20,746 bases of DNA from contig CAZVAQ010000054.1 in the NCBI GenBank assembly GCA_964625145.1, forward strand, positions 1 to 20,746, written 5' to 3'. Source of the DNA: CAYTRP01 sp964625145. GTDB taxonomy: Bacteria > Sumerlaeota > Sumerlaeia > SLMS01 > JAHLLQ01. The position numbers and the translations under genes were made by a program. Position 1 is the first letter of the stretch; each line of letters starts with the position of its first letter. This document shows positions 1 to 8,289 of the stretch, one piece after another. The notes under the pieces are model-generated. The model did no database searches and was not told the origin of the DNA. It worked only from the letters and a program-made list of their open reading frames with translations.

Positions 1-1
1 G

Positions 2-568
2 GAGGTTACCTACAAGGAAAAGAACATCTCCGAGATTCTCGACATGACCGTCGAGGATGCGGTGGAGTTCTTCGCCCCGGTGCCCATGGTGGCGACAAAG
101 CTGCGCACGCTGAACGACGTGGGCCTTGGCTACATCACGTTGGGTCAGCAGGCCACGACATTCTCCGGAGGCGAGGCCCAGCGCATCAAGCTCTCGCGCG
201 AGTTGGCCAAGCGCAACACCGGGCGCACTCTCTACGTGCTGGACGAGCCCACCACGGGGTTGCACTTCGAGGACGTGCGCAAGTTGCTGGAGGTCCTCAA
301 CCGTTTGGTCGACGCCGGTTCGACGGTCCTGATCATCGAGCACAACCTGGACGTCATCAAGTCCTGTGACTGGGTCATTGAGCTTGGACCGGAGGGCGGC
401 GAAGAGGGCGGCTATATCACGCACACCGGCACGCCTGAGGATCTCGCGGCGGCCAGCGGCACGGAGACCGGCCGGTTCCTGAGAATGGCCCTTGCCGGCA
501 AAGTCGACGGCGTGGCAGCAAAAGGTAGCACGCGAGGGAAGGGAACCAAGGCGCGTCGAAGCCGATGA
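2..568 (+). CDS. uvrA: UvrA excinuclease ABC subunit A, C-terminal part (5' end outside window)
   Basis: C-terminal 188 residues of UvrA, the ATPase that recognises damaged DNA with UvrB in nucleotide excision repair. The reading frame is open from base 2, so the start lies upstream of the window. Visible are the ABC signature FSGGEAQRIKLSREL (from about base 161), the Walker B/D-loop stretch LYVLDEPTTGLH (about 230-265) and the switch histidine region LIIEHNLDVIKSCDWVIELGP (about 332-395). These belong to the second nucleotide-binding domain. The tail after GRFL is a short basic extension rich in Lys, Arg and Gly, common in UvrA. The Zn-finger and first ATPase half are not in view. The next gene starts about 108 bases downstream; a weak GC hairpin at 639-653 lies in between. 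Confidence 0.96.
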   Translation, partial: EVTYKEKNISEILDMTVEDAVEFFAPVPMVATKLRTLNDVGLGYITLGQQATTFSGGEAQRIKLSRELAKRNTGRTLYVLDEPTTGLHFEDVRKLLEVLNRLVDAGSTVLIIEHNLDVIKSCDWVIELGPEGGEEGGYITHTGTPEDLAAASGTETGRFLRMALAGKVDGVAAKGSTRGKGTKARRSR

Positions 569-663
569 AGGGCATCGGATCCCGAAGGCGCAGGGAACAC
601 GGGACCTGAAATAGTTCTGGCCCCGGCATCTATGACCGGCCCCGCATGGGGGCGCACTTTGCA

Positions 664-669
664 AGAAGG
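664..669 (+). promoter_or_regulatory. Ribosome binding site deciding a TTG start for manC
   Basis: AGAAGG lies 7 bases before TTG at 677. It is the best Shine-Dalgarno match near the beginning of manC. The upstream in-frame ATG at 632 has no comparable site and sits beside a small GC hairpin (639-653). Confidence 0.6.
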
Positions 670-676
670 CAAAAAC

Positions 677-1786
677 TTGTCGGAACCGATACGATATGCA
701 GTGATCATGGCGGGCGGAAGCGGCGAGCGCTTCTGGCCTCTGTCCCGCGCCCTGCGCCCAAAGCAGATGCTGCGCCTGACCAGCGAGACGGAGACGTTGC
801 TGCAGGAATCCGTCAGCCGCATCGCGCCGCTCATCCCAGTAGAGCGCATCCTCATCGCCACCAGCTCGGAGCTTGTCCCTGCGATTCGCGGTGCCGACGA
901 CCGCATTCTGCCGGAGAATGTGATTGGTGAGCCGTGTCGTCGCAATACGACCGGGTGCCTGGTGTGGGTGGCGGCGCAGTTGTTGGCGCGTCACGGAGAT
1001 GACCAGGAAGTGGTCATGGCCGTGTTGACCGCCGATCACCTCATCGGCGAGCAGGACGTCTTTCGCGATTGCGTTCGCGTTGCCATGGAAGCCGCCGAGC
1101 AGAGCGATTCCCTCGTGACCATGGGCGCGATGCCCACGCGCGCAGAGACCGGCTATGGTTACATCGAGGTGGAGGATTCCACCCTCGACCTGCGCAAGGA
1201 ACCCATCCGGGCTCATCGCGTCGCCGGATTTCGGGAGAAGCCAAACGTCACCCTGGCGGAGGAGTTTCTCGCGAGCGGCGAGTTCCTCTGGAACTGCGGG
1301 ATGTTCTTCTGGCGAATTTCCGTCCTTGAGCAGGAACTCAAGCTGGCTCGCCCTGAAATCGCCGAGGTGTTTCGCCGCATTGTCGACAACCTTCGCGCAA
1401 ACAATGAGGATGCCGCGGCAAGGGTGTTTGCAGAGCTCGAAAGTATCTCCATCGACTATGCCCTGCTCGAGCGATCCAACCGTGTGCTGGTGGTTCCGGC
1501 GGCGTTTTCGTGGGATGATGTCGGCGCCTGGGATTCCCTCGGCCGCACTCGGGAACCCGACCGCCACGAGAACGTGGTCGTCGGGGACGCGGTGTTATTG
1601 GATGTGCACAACTCCATCGTGTACAACGACGCCGGAGGCGATGACACCGCCGTGGCGCTGTTGGGCGTGAGCGACCTGGTCGTAGTCGTCGCGCAGGATG
1701 CCGTCCTGGTGGCGCACAAGAGTCGCGTGCAGGATGTGCGCCGTGCGGTGCAGGAACTGAAGGCTCGCAAGGCAAAGCAGGTCTAG
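677..1786 (+). CDS. manC: Mannose-1-phosphate guanylyltransferase (GDP-mannose pyrophosphorylase)
   Basis: Makes GDP-mannose from mannose-1-phosphate and GTP in the cytoplasm, the donor for mannose, fucose or rhamnose-type sugars in envelope glycans. With the TTG start the protein is 369 residues. The nucleotide-binding loop AGGSGERFWPLSR is at about residues 12-24, followed by the family features PENVIGEPCRRNT, LTADHLI, GYGYIEV, FREKP and WNCGMFFW, and SIDYALLE and FSWDDVGAWDSL further on. The length corresponds to the single-domain form, without the C-terminal phosphomannose isomerase cupin found in about 470-residue ManC proteins. The start at 677 is preferred because AGAAGG is correctly spaced and because the first beta strand (RYAVIMAGG) then sits at the N-terminus. 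An ATG at 632 in the same frame would add 15 residues. It is co-directional with the following cyclophilin and pyk genes, but no functional link is implied. Confidence 0.93.
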   Translation: MSEPIRYAVIMAGGSGERFWPLSRALRPKQMLRLTSETETLLQESVSRIAPLIPVERILIATSSELVPAIRGADDRILPENVIGEPCRRNTTGCLVWVAAQLLARHGDDQEVVMAVLTADHLIGEQDVFRDCVRVAMEAAEQSDSLVTMGAMPTRAETGYGYIEVEDSTLDLRKEPIRAHRVAGFREKPNVTLAEEFLASGEFLWNCGMFFWRISVLEQELKLARPEIAEVFRRIVDNLRANNEDAAARVFAELESISIDYALLERSNRVLVVPAAFSWDDVGAWDSLGRTREPDRHENVVVGDAVLLDVHNSIVYNDAGGDDTAVALLGVSDLVVVVAQDAVLVAHKSRVQDVRRAVQELKARKAKQV

Positions 1787-1817
1787 CAGCACCAATCCCC
1801 GGAGCCGGAGAAGACAC

Positions 1818-2288
1818 ATGGCAGATTCCATCGTCACAATGCAGACCACCCATGGCACCATCAAGATCAAGCTGTTCGACAGCCTGGTGCCGAAGACCAC
1901 GCAGAACTTCAAGGACCTCATCAAGAAGGGCTTTTACGACGGCCTGCTGTTCCACCGCGTGATCGAGCAGTTCATGCTGCAGGGCGGTTGCCCGGAAGGC
2001 ACCGGCCGCGGCGGCCCGGGATACAAATTCGCCGACGAATTTCACCCCACCCTCAAGCACGACCGGCCGGGAATCCTCTCCATGGCCAATGCCGGCCCCA
2101 ACACCAACGGCAGCCAGTTTTTCATCACGACCGTTCCGACGCCATGGCTCGACGGCAAGCACGCGGTCTTTGGCGAGGTGATCGAGGGCATGGACGTCGT
2201 GACGAAGATCGAGAAGTCACCCAAGGGCCCTGGCGATCGTCCGCGTCCCGACATCACGATGATCAAGGTCACTGTCGAGGAAAGCTGA
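1818..2288 (+). CDS. Peptidyl-prolyl cis-trans isomerase, cyclophilin type
   Basis: A 156-residue single-domain cyclophilin that catalyses proline cis-trans isomerisation during protein folding. The active-site pattern is complete: FHRVI with the catalytic Arg47, then QFMLQGG (Phe52, Gln55), the substrate-binding stretch ANAGPNTNGSQFFIT, and the PWLDGKHAVFGEV segment with its Trp and His. There is no signal peptide, so it should be cytoplasmic (PpiB-like rather than periplasmic PpiA-like). A purine-rich stretch (CCGGAGAAG) lies about 8 bases before the ATG. The gene sits 31 bases after manC and 33 bases before pyk, so the three may be co-transcribed. Confidence 0.95.
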   Translation: MADSIVTMQTTHGTIKIKLFDSLVPKTTQNFKDLIKKGFYDGLLFHRVIEQFMLQGGCPEGTGRGGPGYKFADEFHPTLKHDRPGILSMANAGPNTNGSQFFITTVPTPWLDGKHAVFGEVIEGMDVVTKIEKSPKGPGDRPRPDITMIKVTVEES

Positions 2289-2321
2289 CGCCAACCTCAC
2301 AGGACCCAACGGACACGGCCC

Positions 2322-3824
2322 ATGTCGCATCGGAGAGAGAGCATCACTCATTCGCGCACGAAGATCGTGGCGACCCTTGGGCCGTCGTCCAACTCCCTTG
2401 ATGTCATCCGCTCACTGGTTCGCTCAGGAGTCGATGTCTTTCGGCTGAACTTCTCCCACGGCACGCACGAGGACCACGCGTGCTCCGTGGCGGCGGTACG
2501 CGCTGTCTCGGCAGAGTTCAACTCGCCGCTGGGAATTCTCGCCGATCTGTGTGGTCCAAAGATACGCGTGGGAATGCTGCCCGAAAGCGGCGTCGCCGTC
2601 GCGCCCGGCCAACGCGTGACTCTTACATCGGAGCCTGATGCCCCATCGGACCGCATCCCCGTATCCATTGAGAACCTGCATGCGTTGATCGAACCGGGCA
2701 GGCGCGTACTCATCGAGGACGGACTCATCCACCTGGTCGTGGTGGATGTGAAGGGGGCCGATGTCGTTTGCGAGGCTCGCAGCAGTGGCATCATCCGCTC
2801 GCGCAAGGGATTGAATCTTCCAGGCACACATCTGCCCATTCCGGCCCTGACGGAGAAGGACCGCGAGGACCTGCGGTTTGCGCTCTCCCAAGGCGTGGAT
2901 ACCGTCGCGTTGAGCTTCGTGCGCAATCCGTCCGACTTGGACGACGCGCGCGAGATCATCCGCAACGCGGGCGCGGAAACGCCCTTGATCGCGAAGATTG
3001 AGCAGGCCGAGGCGGTCGCTTGCCTGGATGAAATCATCGACGTATCTGATGGCGCCATGGTCGCGCGCGGTGATCTCGGTGTCGAGGTCGAGATCGAGGA
3101 GCTGCCGCGCCTGCAGGCGCGCATCATTCGCCGCTGCAACATGCTCGGCAAGCCCGTCATCACTGCGACGCAAATGCTCAACAGCATGATCGAGAACCCG
3201 GTGCCAACGCGCGCCGAGGTGACCGACATCTACAACGCGATCTCTCACGGCACTGACGCGGTGATGCTTTCGGGCGAGACTGCGGCGGGGCGTTACCCGG
3301 TCGAGAGTGTGCAGATGATGAACCGCGTGGCGTTGGCCGCCGAACGTGACATGCGGTGGGGCAGGGACCTGTTGTGGGATCCGGATCCGGCGACGCAGAT
3401 CCGCGAGGGCGTCGCCGTGGCGTCCGCGGCCGTGTCGCTTGCCGCGAATCTGAACCTGCGGGCGATCGTTTGCGCCACCCGCACGGGCAAGACCGCCATG
3501 CGCGTGGCGCGTCACCGGCCAAAGTGCCCCATCCTCGCCTTCAGCACCGACACCCGCGTGCAAAACCGGTTGTGTCTCGTCTGGGGAGTTGAGGCTCGCG
3601 CAATGGAGCCCATGTGGGCTTCGTCGACGGAAGGGGGCGAGGTCGAAGCCATCCTGGCCAACGCCATGGAAAGCGCGCTTCGACACAGCCTTCTCTCCTA
3701 CGGCGACCGCATTGCCTTCATCACCGGCCTGCCGTGGGATGTGCCGGGGCGGACCAACACGATTCGCATCTACGAGGTGGGATCCACGCGGGAATCACGC
3801 ATGGATATCCCGATGATTCCCTGA
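2322..3824 (+). CDS. pyk: Pyruvate kinase
   Basis: A 500-residue pyruvate kinase converting phosphoenolpyruvate and ADP to pyruvate and ATP at the end of glycolysis. Seen in order: TKIVATLGPSS (about residues 13-23), FRLNFSHG (40-47), GPKIRVG in the B-domain entry, the active-site LIAKIEQAEAV with Lys225 and Glu227, MVARGDLGVE, the ATQMLNSM-PTRAEVTD segment (about 282-303) and DAVMLSGETAAGRYPVE. The C-terminal allosteric domain is present (about 365-480). The full length matches the family. The ATG at 2322 has only a weak, distant Shine-Dalgarno-like AGGA near 2300, but the spacing from start to the first conserved strand fits. Its stop overlaps the start of the next gene by one base (TGATG), indicating translational coupling. 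Confidence 0.97.
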   Translation: MSHRRESITHSRTKIVATLGPSSNSLDVIRSLVRSGVDVFRLNFSHGTHEDHACSVAAVRAVSAEFNSPLGILADLCGPKIRVGMLPESGVAVAPGQRVTLTSEPDAPSDRIPVSIENLHALIEPGRRVLIEDGLIHLVVVDVKGADVVCEARSSGIIRSRKGLNLPGTHLPIPALTEKDREDLRFALSQGVDTVALSFVRNPSDLDDAREIIRNAGAETPLIAKIEQAEAVACLDEIIDVSDGAMVARGDLGVEVEIEELPRLQARIIRRCNMLGKPVITATQMLNSMIENPVPTRAEVTDIYNAISHGTDAVMLSGETAAGRYPVESVQMMNRVALAAERDMRWGRDLLWDPDPATQIREGVAVASAAVSLAANLNLRAIVCATRTGKTAMRVARHRPKCPILAFSTDTRVQNRLCLVWGVEARAMEPMWASSTEGGEVEAILANAMESALRHSLLSYGDRIAFITGLPWDVPGRTNTIRIYEVGSTRESRMDIPMIP

Positions 3825-4417
3825 TGCTGCCAATCAAGCTGGGTGGCGTTCTTCTGTCTGCAGGCGCGTCCCGGCGCATGGGACAGCCGAAGGCATTTCT
3901 TCGACTCGACGGCGACACATTCGTCGCGCGCGGAGTGGGGATTCTAAAGGCAGCGGCCTGCGATCCGGTCATTGTCGTGATCGCGCCAGGCACTTCAGAT
4001 AATTATGAAGCAGAGTTGGGCGATGGCGTGCAACTCGTCGAGAATCCCGCTCCCGAGCGCGGCATGCTGTCCTCCCTTGCCGTCGGCTTGGAGGCACTGC
4101 CCGCCGATGTCACCCACGCGATGGTAACCTTGGTCGATGCGCCGCTGGTGCGGCCAGCGACCGCGCAGCTCCTGGAGGAGCATTGTGCGCTCGTTCCGGA
4201 GCTCATCCTGGTCCCCACCGTGGATGGGATTGCCGGTCACCCGGTAGTGTACCCGCAGGAGCATTGGGGTCGCCTTGCGGCTTGGCAGGGCGCGGAGGGC
4301 GCGCGGGGCTATCTGGCCGCCCACTCTGAGGAGACCTGCCAGGTCGAGACAGGCGATCCCGGCGTCGCCCGGGATTTTGACTCGCCACAGGATCTGCCTC
4401 CCGGGGCCCTGTCGTGA
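3824..4417 (+). CDS. MocA/MobA-like nucleotidyltransferase
   Basis: A 197-residue NTP-transferase of the MobA-like family (NTP_transf_3), resembling CTP:molybdopterin cytidylyltransferase MocA. The nucleotide-binding signature LSAGASRRMGQPK lies at about residues 11-23, the metal-binding acidic motif in TLVDAPLV near residue 105, GHPVVY about two-thirds along, and DFDSPQDL close to the C-terminus. These are typical of MocA and its relatives. The ATG overlaps the pyk stop by one base, giving the probable start; the same frame is open further upstream but only inside pyk. No molybdenum cofactor gene or molybdoenzyme is present nearby, so the cofactor role is family-based inference. A related sugar-phosphate or other nucleotidyl transfer cannot be excluded. 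Confidence 0.85.
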   Translation: MLPIKLGGVLLSAGASRRMGQPKAFLRLDGDTFVARGVGILKAAACDPVIVVIAPGTSDNYEAELGDGVQLVENPAPERGMLSSLAVGLEALPADVTHAMVTLVDAPLVRPATAQLLEEHCALVPELILVPTVDGIAGHPVVYPQEHWGRLAAWQGAEGARGYLAAHSEETCQVETGDPGVARDFDSPQDLPPGALS

Positions 4418-4496
4418 AGGTTTCGTTGGCCGGGGGTGACTCAAGGCTTGCCCGGTCAGGGTGCCTCTGGATGCAATGGGTCGCGTTGGGGATGTC

Positions 4497-4523
4497 CCGA
4501 CCGAGAATTCTCTCCGACCGAGA
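4497..4523 (+). repeat. Short direct repeat upstream of the coiled-coil gene
   Basis: The 10-base word CCGACCGAGA occurs at 4497-4506 and again at 4514-4523, separated by ATTCTCT. It lies in the 120-base gap between the MocA-like gene and the small coiled-coil gene, ending 15 bases before that gene's ATG. Its role is unknown: it could be a tandem protein-binding site or chance. Confidence 0.45.
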
Positions 4524-4537
4524 CGGCAGGTTCCAGC

Positions 4538-4750
4538 ATGTCCCACACGGATTCACTGCTCAAGAAGATCCAGGAAGTCATGAAGGAGAAGGACGAGGTC
4601 ATCGAGGAGCAGATGGGCCAGATCGCCGATCTGGAGGAGAAGGTTGAGACCCTGGAAGTGGAAGTGGGCAGACTGCGGGCGGAAAACGACTCGCTGAAGG
4701 GCGAGTTTGACGCCCTGCAGAAGCAACTCGACTCACTTCTCGACGGCTGA
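4538..4750 (+). CDS. Small coiled-coil protein of unknown function
   Basis: A 70-residue, highly charged protein that is almost entirely predicted alpha-helical coiled coil. Leu, Ile and Val recur at heptad spacing (LLKKI, VIEEQ, IADLEEKV, LEVEVGRL, LKGEF, LQKQLDSLL) with Glu, Lys and Asp filling the other positions and no proline. There is no signal peptide or membrane segment, so it is expected in the cytoplasm, probably as a dimer or higher oligomer. GCAGG at 4526-4530 lies 7 bases before the ATG at 4538, which favours this start over an in-frame ATG at 4436 whose extra residues are low in helix character. The size and composition recall ZapB- or SlyX-type proteins, but no diagnostic motif allows a name. 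It is followed 27 bases later by a lipoprotein gene. Confidence 0.75.
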   Translation: MSHTDSLLKKIQEVMKEKDEVIEEQMGQIADLEEKVETLEVEVGRLRAENDSLKGEFDALQKQLDSLLDG

Positions 4751-4777
4751 ACGCGTCCCCCCAAAGGTCTCCCTTCC

Positions 4778-5362
4778 ATGTTGCGGCAACTCGTACTTTC
4801 ACTCATGATGGCCATCGCCCTGATGGCCTTTGCCGGATGCCAGACCAAGGATCCGGAGAAGCTCCCGTTGGCGGTGGATCCGGCCTACTCGGTCAATGTG
4901 GTCCCGGTTCCGGAATACTGGCCGCGTGAGAAGCTGGATTGGCCGGAGACCGAGCCCAGTCGCACCCTCCACCAGGAGGCGTACAACCTCCACGGCAAGC
5001 CGGACTTCATCCGCCTCGTCTATACATTTGACGACCGGTTTGTGCGCCCCACCGAACTGGGAGAAAATCACATCCTCATCGGGAAGCGGCCCGCGCCGCT
5101 GACCGAATGGGTCTACATCGATCGCGACATGGTGATTCGGTTTGAGGGCACGCGTTACGTGGAGGACAAGGTCTCCGATGAGTTGCGGATGATCTGCATG
5201 CATGGGGATCCCACGCGGATGCATCAGGCGCGCGAGAGCGACGGCACCGTTCGCCGCACCTACACCTACATGAATCTCGGCAGAGAGTTCACTTTTTACG
5301 ACGGCCGTTTGGCCAACACGCGCGAGTTCAGCGGCGCGACCGGATTCACAATTCGCGACTGA
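4778..5362 (+). CDS. Predicted lipoprotein of unknown function
   Basis: A 194-residue protein with a bacterial lipoprotein signal: MLRQ start, a hydrophobic stretch (LVLSLMMAIALMAFAG) and Cys21 as the predicted lipidation site, followed by a polar mature N-terminus (QTKDPEKLP). The -3 position is Phe instead of Leu, which is tolerated but not ideal. The mature part (about 173 residues) is rich in aromatic and charged residues, contains no further membrane segment and ends in a predicted beta-rich region (RRTYTYMNLGREFTFYDG). I do not recognise a family. A likely location is the periplasmic face of the inner or outer membrane. It is 27 bases after the coiled-coil gene and 26 bases before hpt, suggesting read-through across all three. 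Confidence 0.8.
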   Translation: MLRQLVLSLMMAIALMAFAGCQTKDPEKLPLAVDPAYSVNVVPVPEYWPREKLDWPETEPSRTLHQEAYNLHGKPDFIRLVYTFDDRFVRPTELGENHILIGKRPAPLTEWVYIDRDMVIRFEGTRYVEDKVSDELRMICMHGDPTRMHQARESDGTVRRTYTYMNLGREFTFYDGRLANTREFSGATGFTIRD

Positions 5363-5388
5363 CACCCACCCCCGAGGCCTCTTTTTCC

Positions 5389-5952
5389 ATGGTCAAGCAC
5401 CAAGCCAATCCCCTTCGTGACCATCTGACGCGAATCCTCTTCACCGAGGACCAGATCCAGAAGCGCGTCGCGGAGCTCGGAGCCCAGATTACCGAGGACT
5501 ACCAGGACAAGCAACTCGTCATGGTCGGCATCCTGCGCGGTGCGCTGGTCTTCCTGTCGGATCTCTCGCGCGCCATCGCCCTGCCGCACTCGTGGGACAT
5601 GTGCGGCGCGGCATCCTACGGCAGCAGCATTGTCTCCACCGGCCGCGTCCAGATCACCAAGGACATCGAGGTGGATGTGCGCGACAAGGACGTGATCGTG
5701 GTGGAGGATATCTACGATTCCGGCCGGACGCTGCGTGCGATCTGCGATTTGCTGCGCGTGCATCAACCCTCCACCATCGAGGTCTGCACGCTGCTCTACA
5801 AGCACAAGGCTCGCCGCGCCAACGAGGTCGCCGTCAAGTACCGCGGCTTCGACATGCCCGACGAATTCGTCGTCGGCTACGGGCTCGACTACAACGAGTA
5901 CTACCGCAATCTTGGCTACATCGGCGTGCTCGATCCGAAGATCTACACCTGA
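5389..5952 (+). CDS. hpt: Hypoxanthine phosphoribosyltransferase
   Basis: A 187-residue purine salvage enzyme transferring phosphoribose from PRPP to hypoxanthine or guanine. Diagnostic pieces are VGILRGALVFLSDL (about residues 45-58), the flexible-loop ASYGSS, the PRPP-binding VIVVEDIYDSGRTL (about 102-115) with the paired Glu-Asp, CTLLYKHKARR (with the purine-contacting Lys), and the C-terminal GFDMPDEFVVGYGLDYNEYYRNLGYI (positions about 153-178), typical of bacterial HPRT. The length fits the family. A weak GAGG lies 11 bases before the ATG. The cell-cycle or FtsH linkage often seen for hpt in other phyla (tilS-hpt-ftsH) is not present here; its neighbours are a lipoprotein and rsmE. Confidence 0.95.
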   Translation: MVKHQANPLRDHLTRILFTEDQIQKRVAELGAQITEDYQDKQLVMVGILRGALVFLSDLSRAIALPHSWDMCGAASYGSSIVSTGRVQITKDIEVDVRDKDVIVVEDIYDSGRTLRAICDLLRVHQPSTIEVCTLLYKHKARRANEVAVKYRGFDMPDEFVVGYGLDYNEYYRNLGYIGVLDPKIYT

Positions 5953-5964
5953 CATCGCGGCAGC

Positions 5965-6699
5965 ATGAAGACGCATCGCTGCTTCCACCCCGGTTCGTTC
6001 AGCACGGGTGACGTGATCACCTTGGAGGAGCCGGAGTTGCACCATCTGCTGCGTGTCCGTCGTGCGCGGCCGGAGGATCGCCTTCTGCTGTTGAATGGAA
6101 GCGGTGGTGAGTTCGAAGCACGTCTCGTCGATGCGTCCTCGCGTCGCCCCCAATTGGAAATCACGGGCACGGTCCGCCTGGAACAATCTCCCCCCGGATA
6201 TCCGGCGCTGGCGCCATGCCTGACACCGGACACCGACTCCATCATCGCGCCGGCGGTGGAGCTGGGAGTCTCGGCCTTTCATCCCGTGATCTCGGATCGC
6301 TGCACTGTCCGCGGCGCGGCGCGTAAACCGGAAGCCCTGCTGGATCGCTGGCGGCGGTTGGCCGTTTCCGCCCTCAAACAATCCGAACGCTTGTGGCTGC
6401 CGGAGTTCCATCCACCCGCGAGCCTTGGGATGGTGGTCGATCGGTTGGTGGATTCCGGTCATCGAGTTGTGTGTCTGATGGAGCGGCGACCGGATGCGCC
6501 GGGCCTCAAGGCGCGTCTGGAGGAATTCGGAGCGACTCCGCTCGCCTTTCTCATCGGGCCGGAGGGAGGGTGGAGCGATGAGGAACAGGCGCTGCTGTTG
6601 CGTCGCGAGTTGCCGCTCGCGTTATTGGGTTCGGGAATCCTTCGGGCGGAGACTGCTTGTCTCGCCGCGCTTGCATCGAGTCTTGCCCACCGGTGTTGA
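5965..6699 (+). CDS. rsmE: 16S rRNA (uracil(1498)-N(3))-methyltransferase
   Basis: A 244-residue SPOUT-family methyltransferase that methylates N3 of U1498 in 16S rRNA using S-adenosylmethionine. The N-terminal PUA-like domain shows HHLLRVRR early on. The C-terminal knotted domain shows the family sequence FLIGPEGGWSDEE (about residues 194-206) followed by LGSGILRAETACLAAL, which forms the SAM-binding knot. The length is standard. It begins 12 bases after the hpt stop, so the two are likely co-transcribed, and glgA follows after 61 bases. Confidence 0.94.
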   Translation: MKTHRCFHPGSFSTGDVITLEEPELHHLLRVRRARPEDRLLLLNGSGGEFEARLVDASSRRPQLEITGTVRLEQSPPGYPALAPCLTPDTDSIIAPAVELGVSAFHPVISDRCTVRGAARKPEALLDRWRRLAVSALKQSERLWLPEFHPPASLGMVVDRLVDSGHRVVCLMERRPDAPGLKARLEEFGATPLAFLIGPEGGWSDEEQALLLRRELPLALLGSGILRAETACLAALASSLAHRC

Positions 6700-6760
6700 T
6701 TGCTGACAGCTCTTGTTCGTCCGCCTGCGTGCGGGAATCCCGGAGAGGAATCGGCATCCC

Positions 6761-8254
6761 ATGCGCATCCTGATGATCGCCTCGGAGTGCACACCGTTCG
6801 CAAAGACCGGTGGCCTCGCCGATGTCGTGGGAGCATTGCCCCAGGCGCTGGTGCGTCTCGGCCATGAAGTGCGCATCGCCATGCCGCTGTACCGGACCAT
6901 TGATCGCCATGAGTACCGCCTGCTCCCGTTGCTGCGCGAAGTGGCGGTGCAGTGGGGCTCCGAGCAGATCAGCGGCGGCGTGATGCGGTGCCCGTATCCC
7001 TGCCCGCAGGAAGTACCCGTCTACTTCATCCAGCAGGACTCGCTCTTTGGCCGGGAGGGGATCTATGGGGAGGCAAACCGCGACTACCCGGACAATGACC
7101 GGCGCTTTGCTTTCTTCTGCCAGGCGTGCCTGTGGATGCTCAAGGCGCTGGATTGGCAACCGGACATCCTGCACCTGCACGATTGGCAGGCGGGCCTCGT
7201 CGCGCCATTGCTGCGCTTCCATCCCGTTGTCGCCAATGACATGTTCTATCGCGACATCCGCACAGTTTTCACGATCCACAACCTGGCCTACCAGGGTGTC
7301 TTTGATGCGAACATGCTCCCCATGGCCAGCCTGCCCTGGCGATTGTTCGCCTCCGATGGCATGGAATACTTCCAGAATGTCAGCATGTTGAAGGGTGGCC
7401 TGGTCTACAGCGACATGCTCACCACGGTGTCGCCGCGCTACTCGCTGGAAATCCAGACGGACGAGTTCGGTGCCGGCATGCAGGGCGTCCTGCGACGCCG
7501 CGCCAGCGAACTCGTCGGGATCCTTAACGGCATCGACACGCGCATCTGGAATCCGGAGACCGATCCGCTACTGCCGGCGAATTACTCGGCGGAGGACTTG
7601 TCGGGAAAGGCCACATGCCGCGAGGCCCTGTGCCGCGAGTTCCATCTGGAGGACGATCCCAAGGCGCCCATCATCGGCATGGTGTCCCGCTTGGTGGACC
7701 AGAAGGGCTTCGACCTGGTGCGTGATGCCATGGACGATCTCCTGGCATCCGGTGCGCGGATTGCGCTGCTTGGCACGGGCGATCCCAACTGCGAGAAGTA
7801 TTTCCGCCAAGTGGCCTACCAGCACCGCGGGCGCGTCGGGGCTGTCTTGGCCTATCGCGAGGACCTTGCCCATCTAGTCGAGGCGGGAAGCGACATCTTC
7901 CTCATGCCGTCGCGCTTCGAGCCCAGCGGACTGAACCAGTTGTACTCGATGCGCTATGGCACGCTGCCCATCGTGCGCCGCGTTGGGGGCCTTGCGGACT
8001 CCGTGACGGATGCGACGCCGGATGCCATTCGCAACGGCACGGCGACAGGCTTTGTGTTCGAGGACTACACGGCCGAGGCCATGATGGAGGCCTATAACCG
8101 CGCGGTTGCCATCTTCTCCACGAACAAGCTCCAGTGGCGCGCTATCATGAAGAACGCCATGGCGCGCGATTCATCGTGGGATGCCGCGGCAAAGACCTAT
8201 GCCGAGGTCTACGAACGCGCCGCCCTGCGTCCGCCGATGACGCTACCGATGTAG
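6761..8254 (+). CDS. glgA: Glycogen synthase (ADP-glucose type)
   Basis: A 497-residue GT5 enzyme that extends alpha-1,4-glucan from ADP-glucose, building glycogen in the cytoplasm. It has the N-terminal substrate loop ECTPFAKTGGLADVVGALP with Lys15 of the KTGGL motif, HLHDWQAGLV, the GILNGIDTRIWNPETD hinge, ISRLVDQKGFDL-like MVSRLVDQKGFDL, and the catalytic C-terminal stretch SRFEPSGLNQLYSMRYGTLP plus VRRVGGLADSV. The start is set at ATG 6761 because GGAGAGGAA (6742-6750) lies 10 bases upstream and the first strand follows at once; the frame is open to a TTG at 6713 without a ribosome site. No other glycogen gene is adjacent (glgB, glgC and glgP absent here). It converges on the ComF gene across a gap that holds a strong hairpin. 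Confidence 0.97.
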   Translation: MRILMIASECTPFAKTGGLADVVGALPQALVRLGHEVRIAMPLYRTIDRHEYRLLPLLREVAVQWGSEQISGGVMRCPYPCPQEVPVYFIQQDSLFGREGIYGEANRDYPDNDRRFAFFCQACLWMLKALDWQPDILHLHDWQAGLVAPLLRFHPVVANDMFYRDIRTVFTIHNLAYQGVFDANMLPMASLPWRLFASDGMEYFQNVSMLKGGLVYSDMLTTVSPRYSLEIQTDEFGAGMQGVLRRRASELVGILNGIDTRIWNPETDPLLPANYSAEDLSGKATCREALCREFHLEDDPKAPIIGMVSRLVDQKGFDLVRDAMDDLLASGARIALLGTGDPNCEKYFRQVAYQHRGRVGAVLAYREDLAHLVEAGSDIFLMPSRFEPSGLNQLYSMRYGTLPIVRRVGGLADSVTDATPDAIRNGTATGFVFEDYTAEAMMEAYNRAVAIFSTNKLQWRAIMKNAMARDSSWDAAAKTYAEVYERAALRPPMTLPM

Positions 8255-8289
8255 TTTCTGAGCATGTTATAGCAAGATGCAGTGGAATG

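Noticed and set aside
639..660. GC hairpin followed by TTT as a uvrA terminator
   Set aside because: The stem is only four or five pairs and the T run three bases; too weak to call an intrinsic terminator.
2424..3686. A 420-codon open frame on the minus strand across pyruvate kinase
   Set aside because: It is a shadow of GC-rich codons: its translation is low-complexity with no known motif, and the opposite strand encodes an unmistakable pyruvate kinase.
5296..6462. A 388-codon open frame on the minus strand across hpt and rsmE
   Set aside because: It crosses two certain genes and its translation is His/Asp-rich without a recognisable fold; an antisense shadow.
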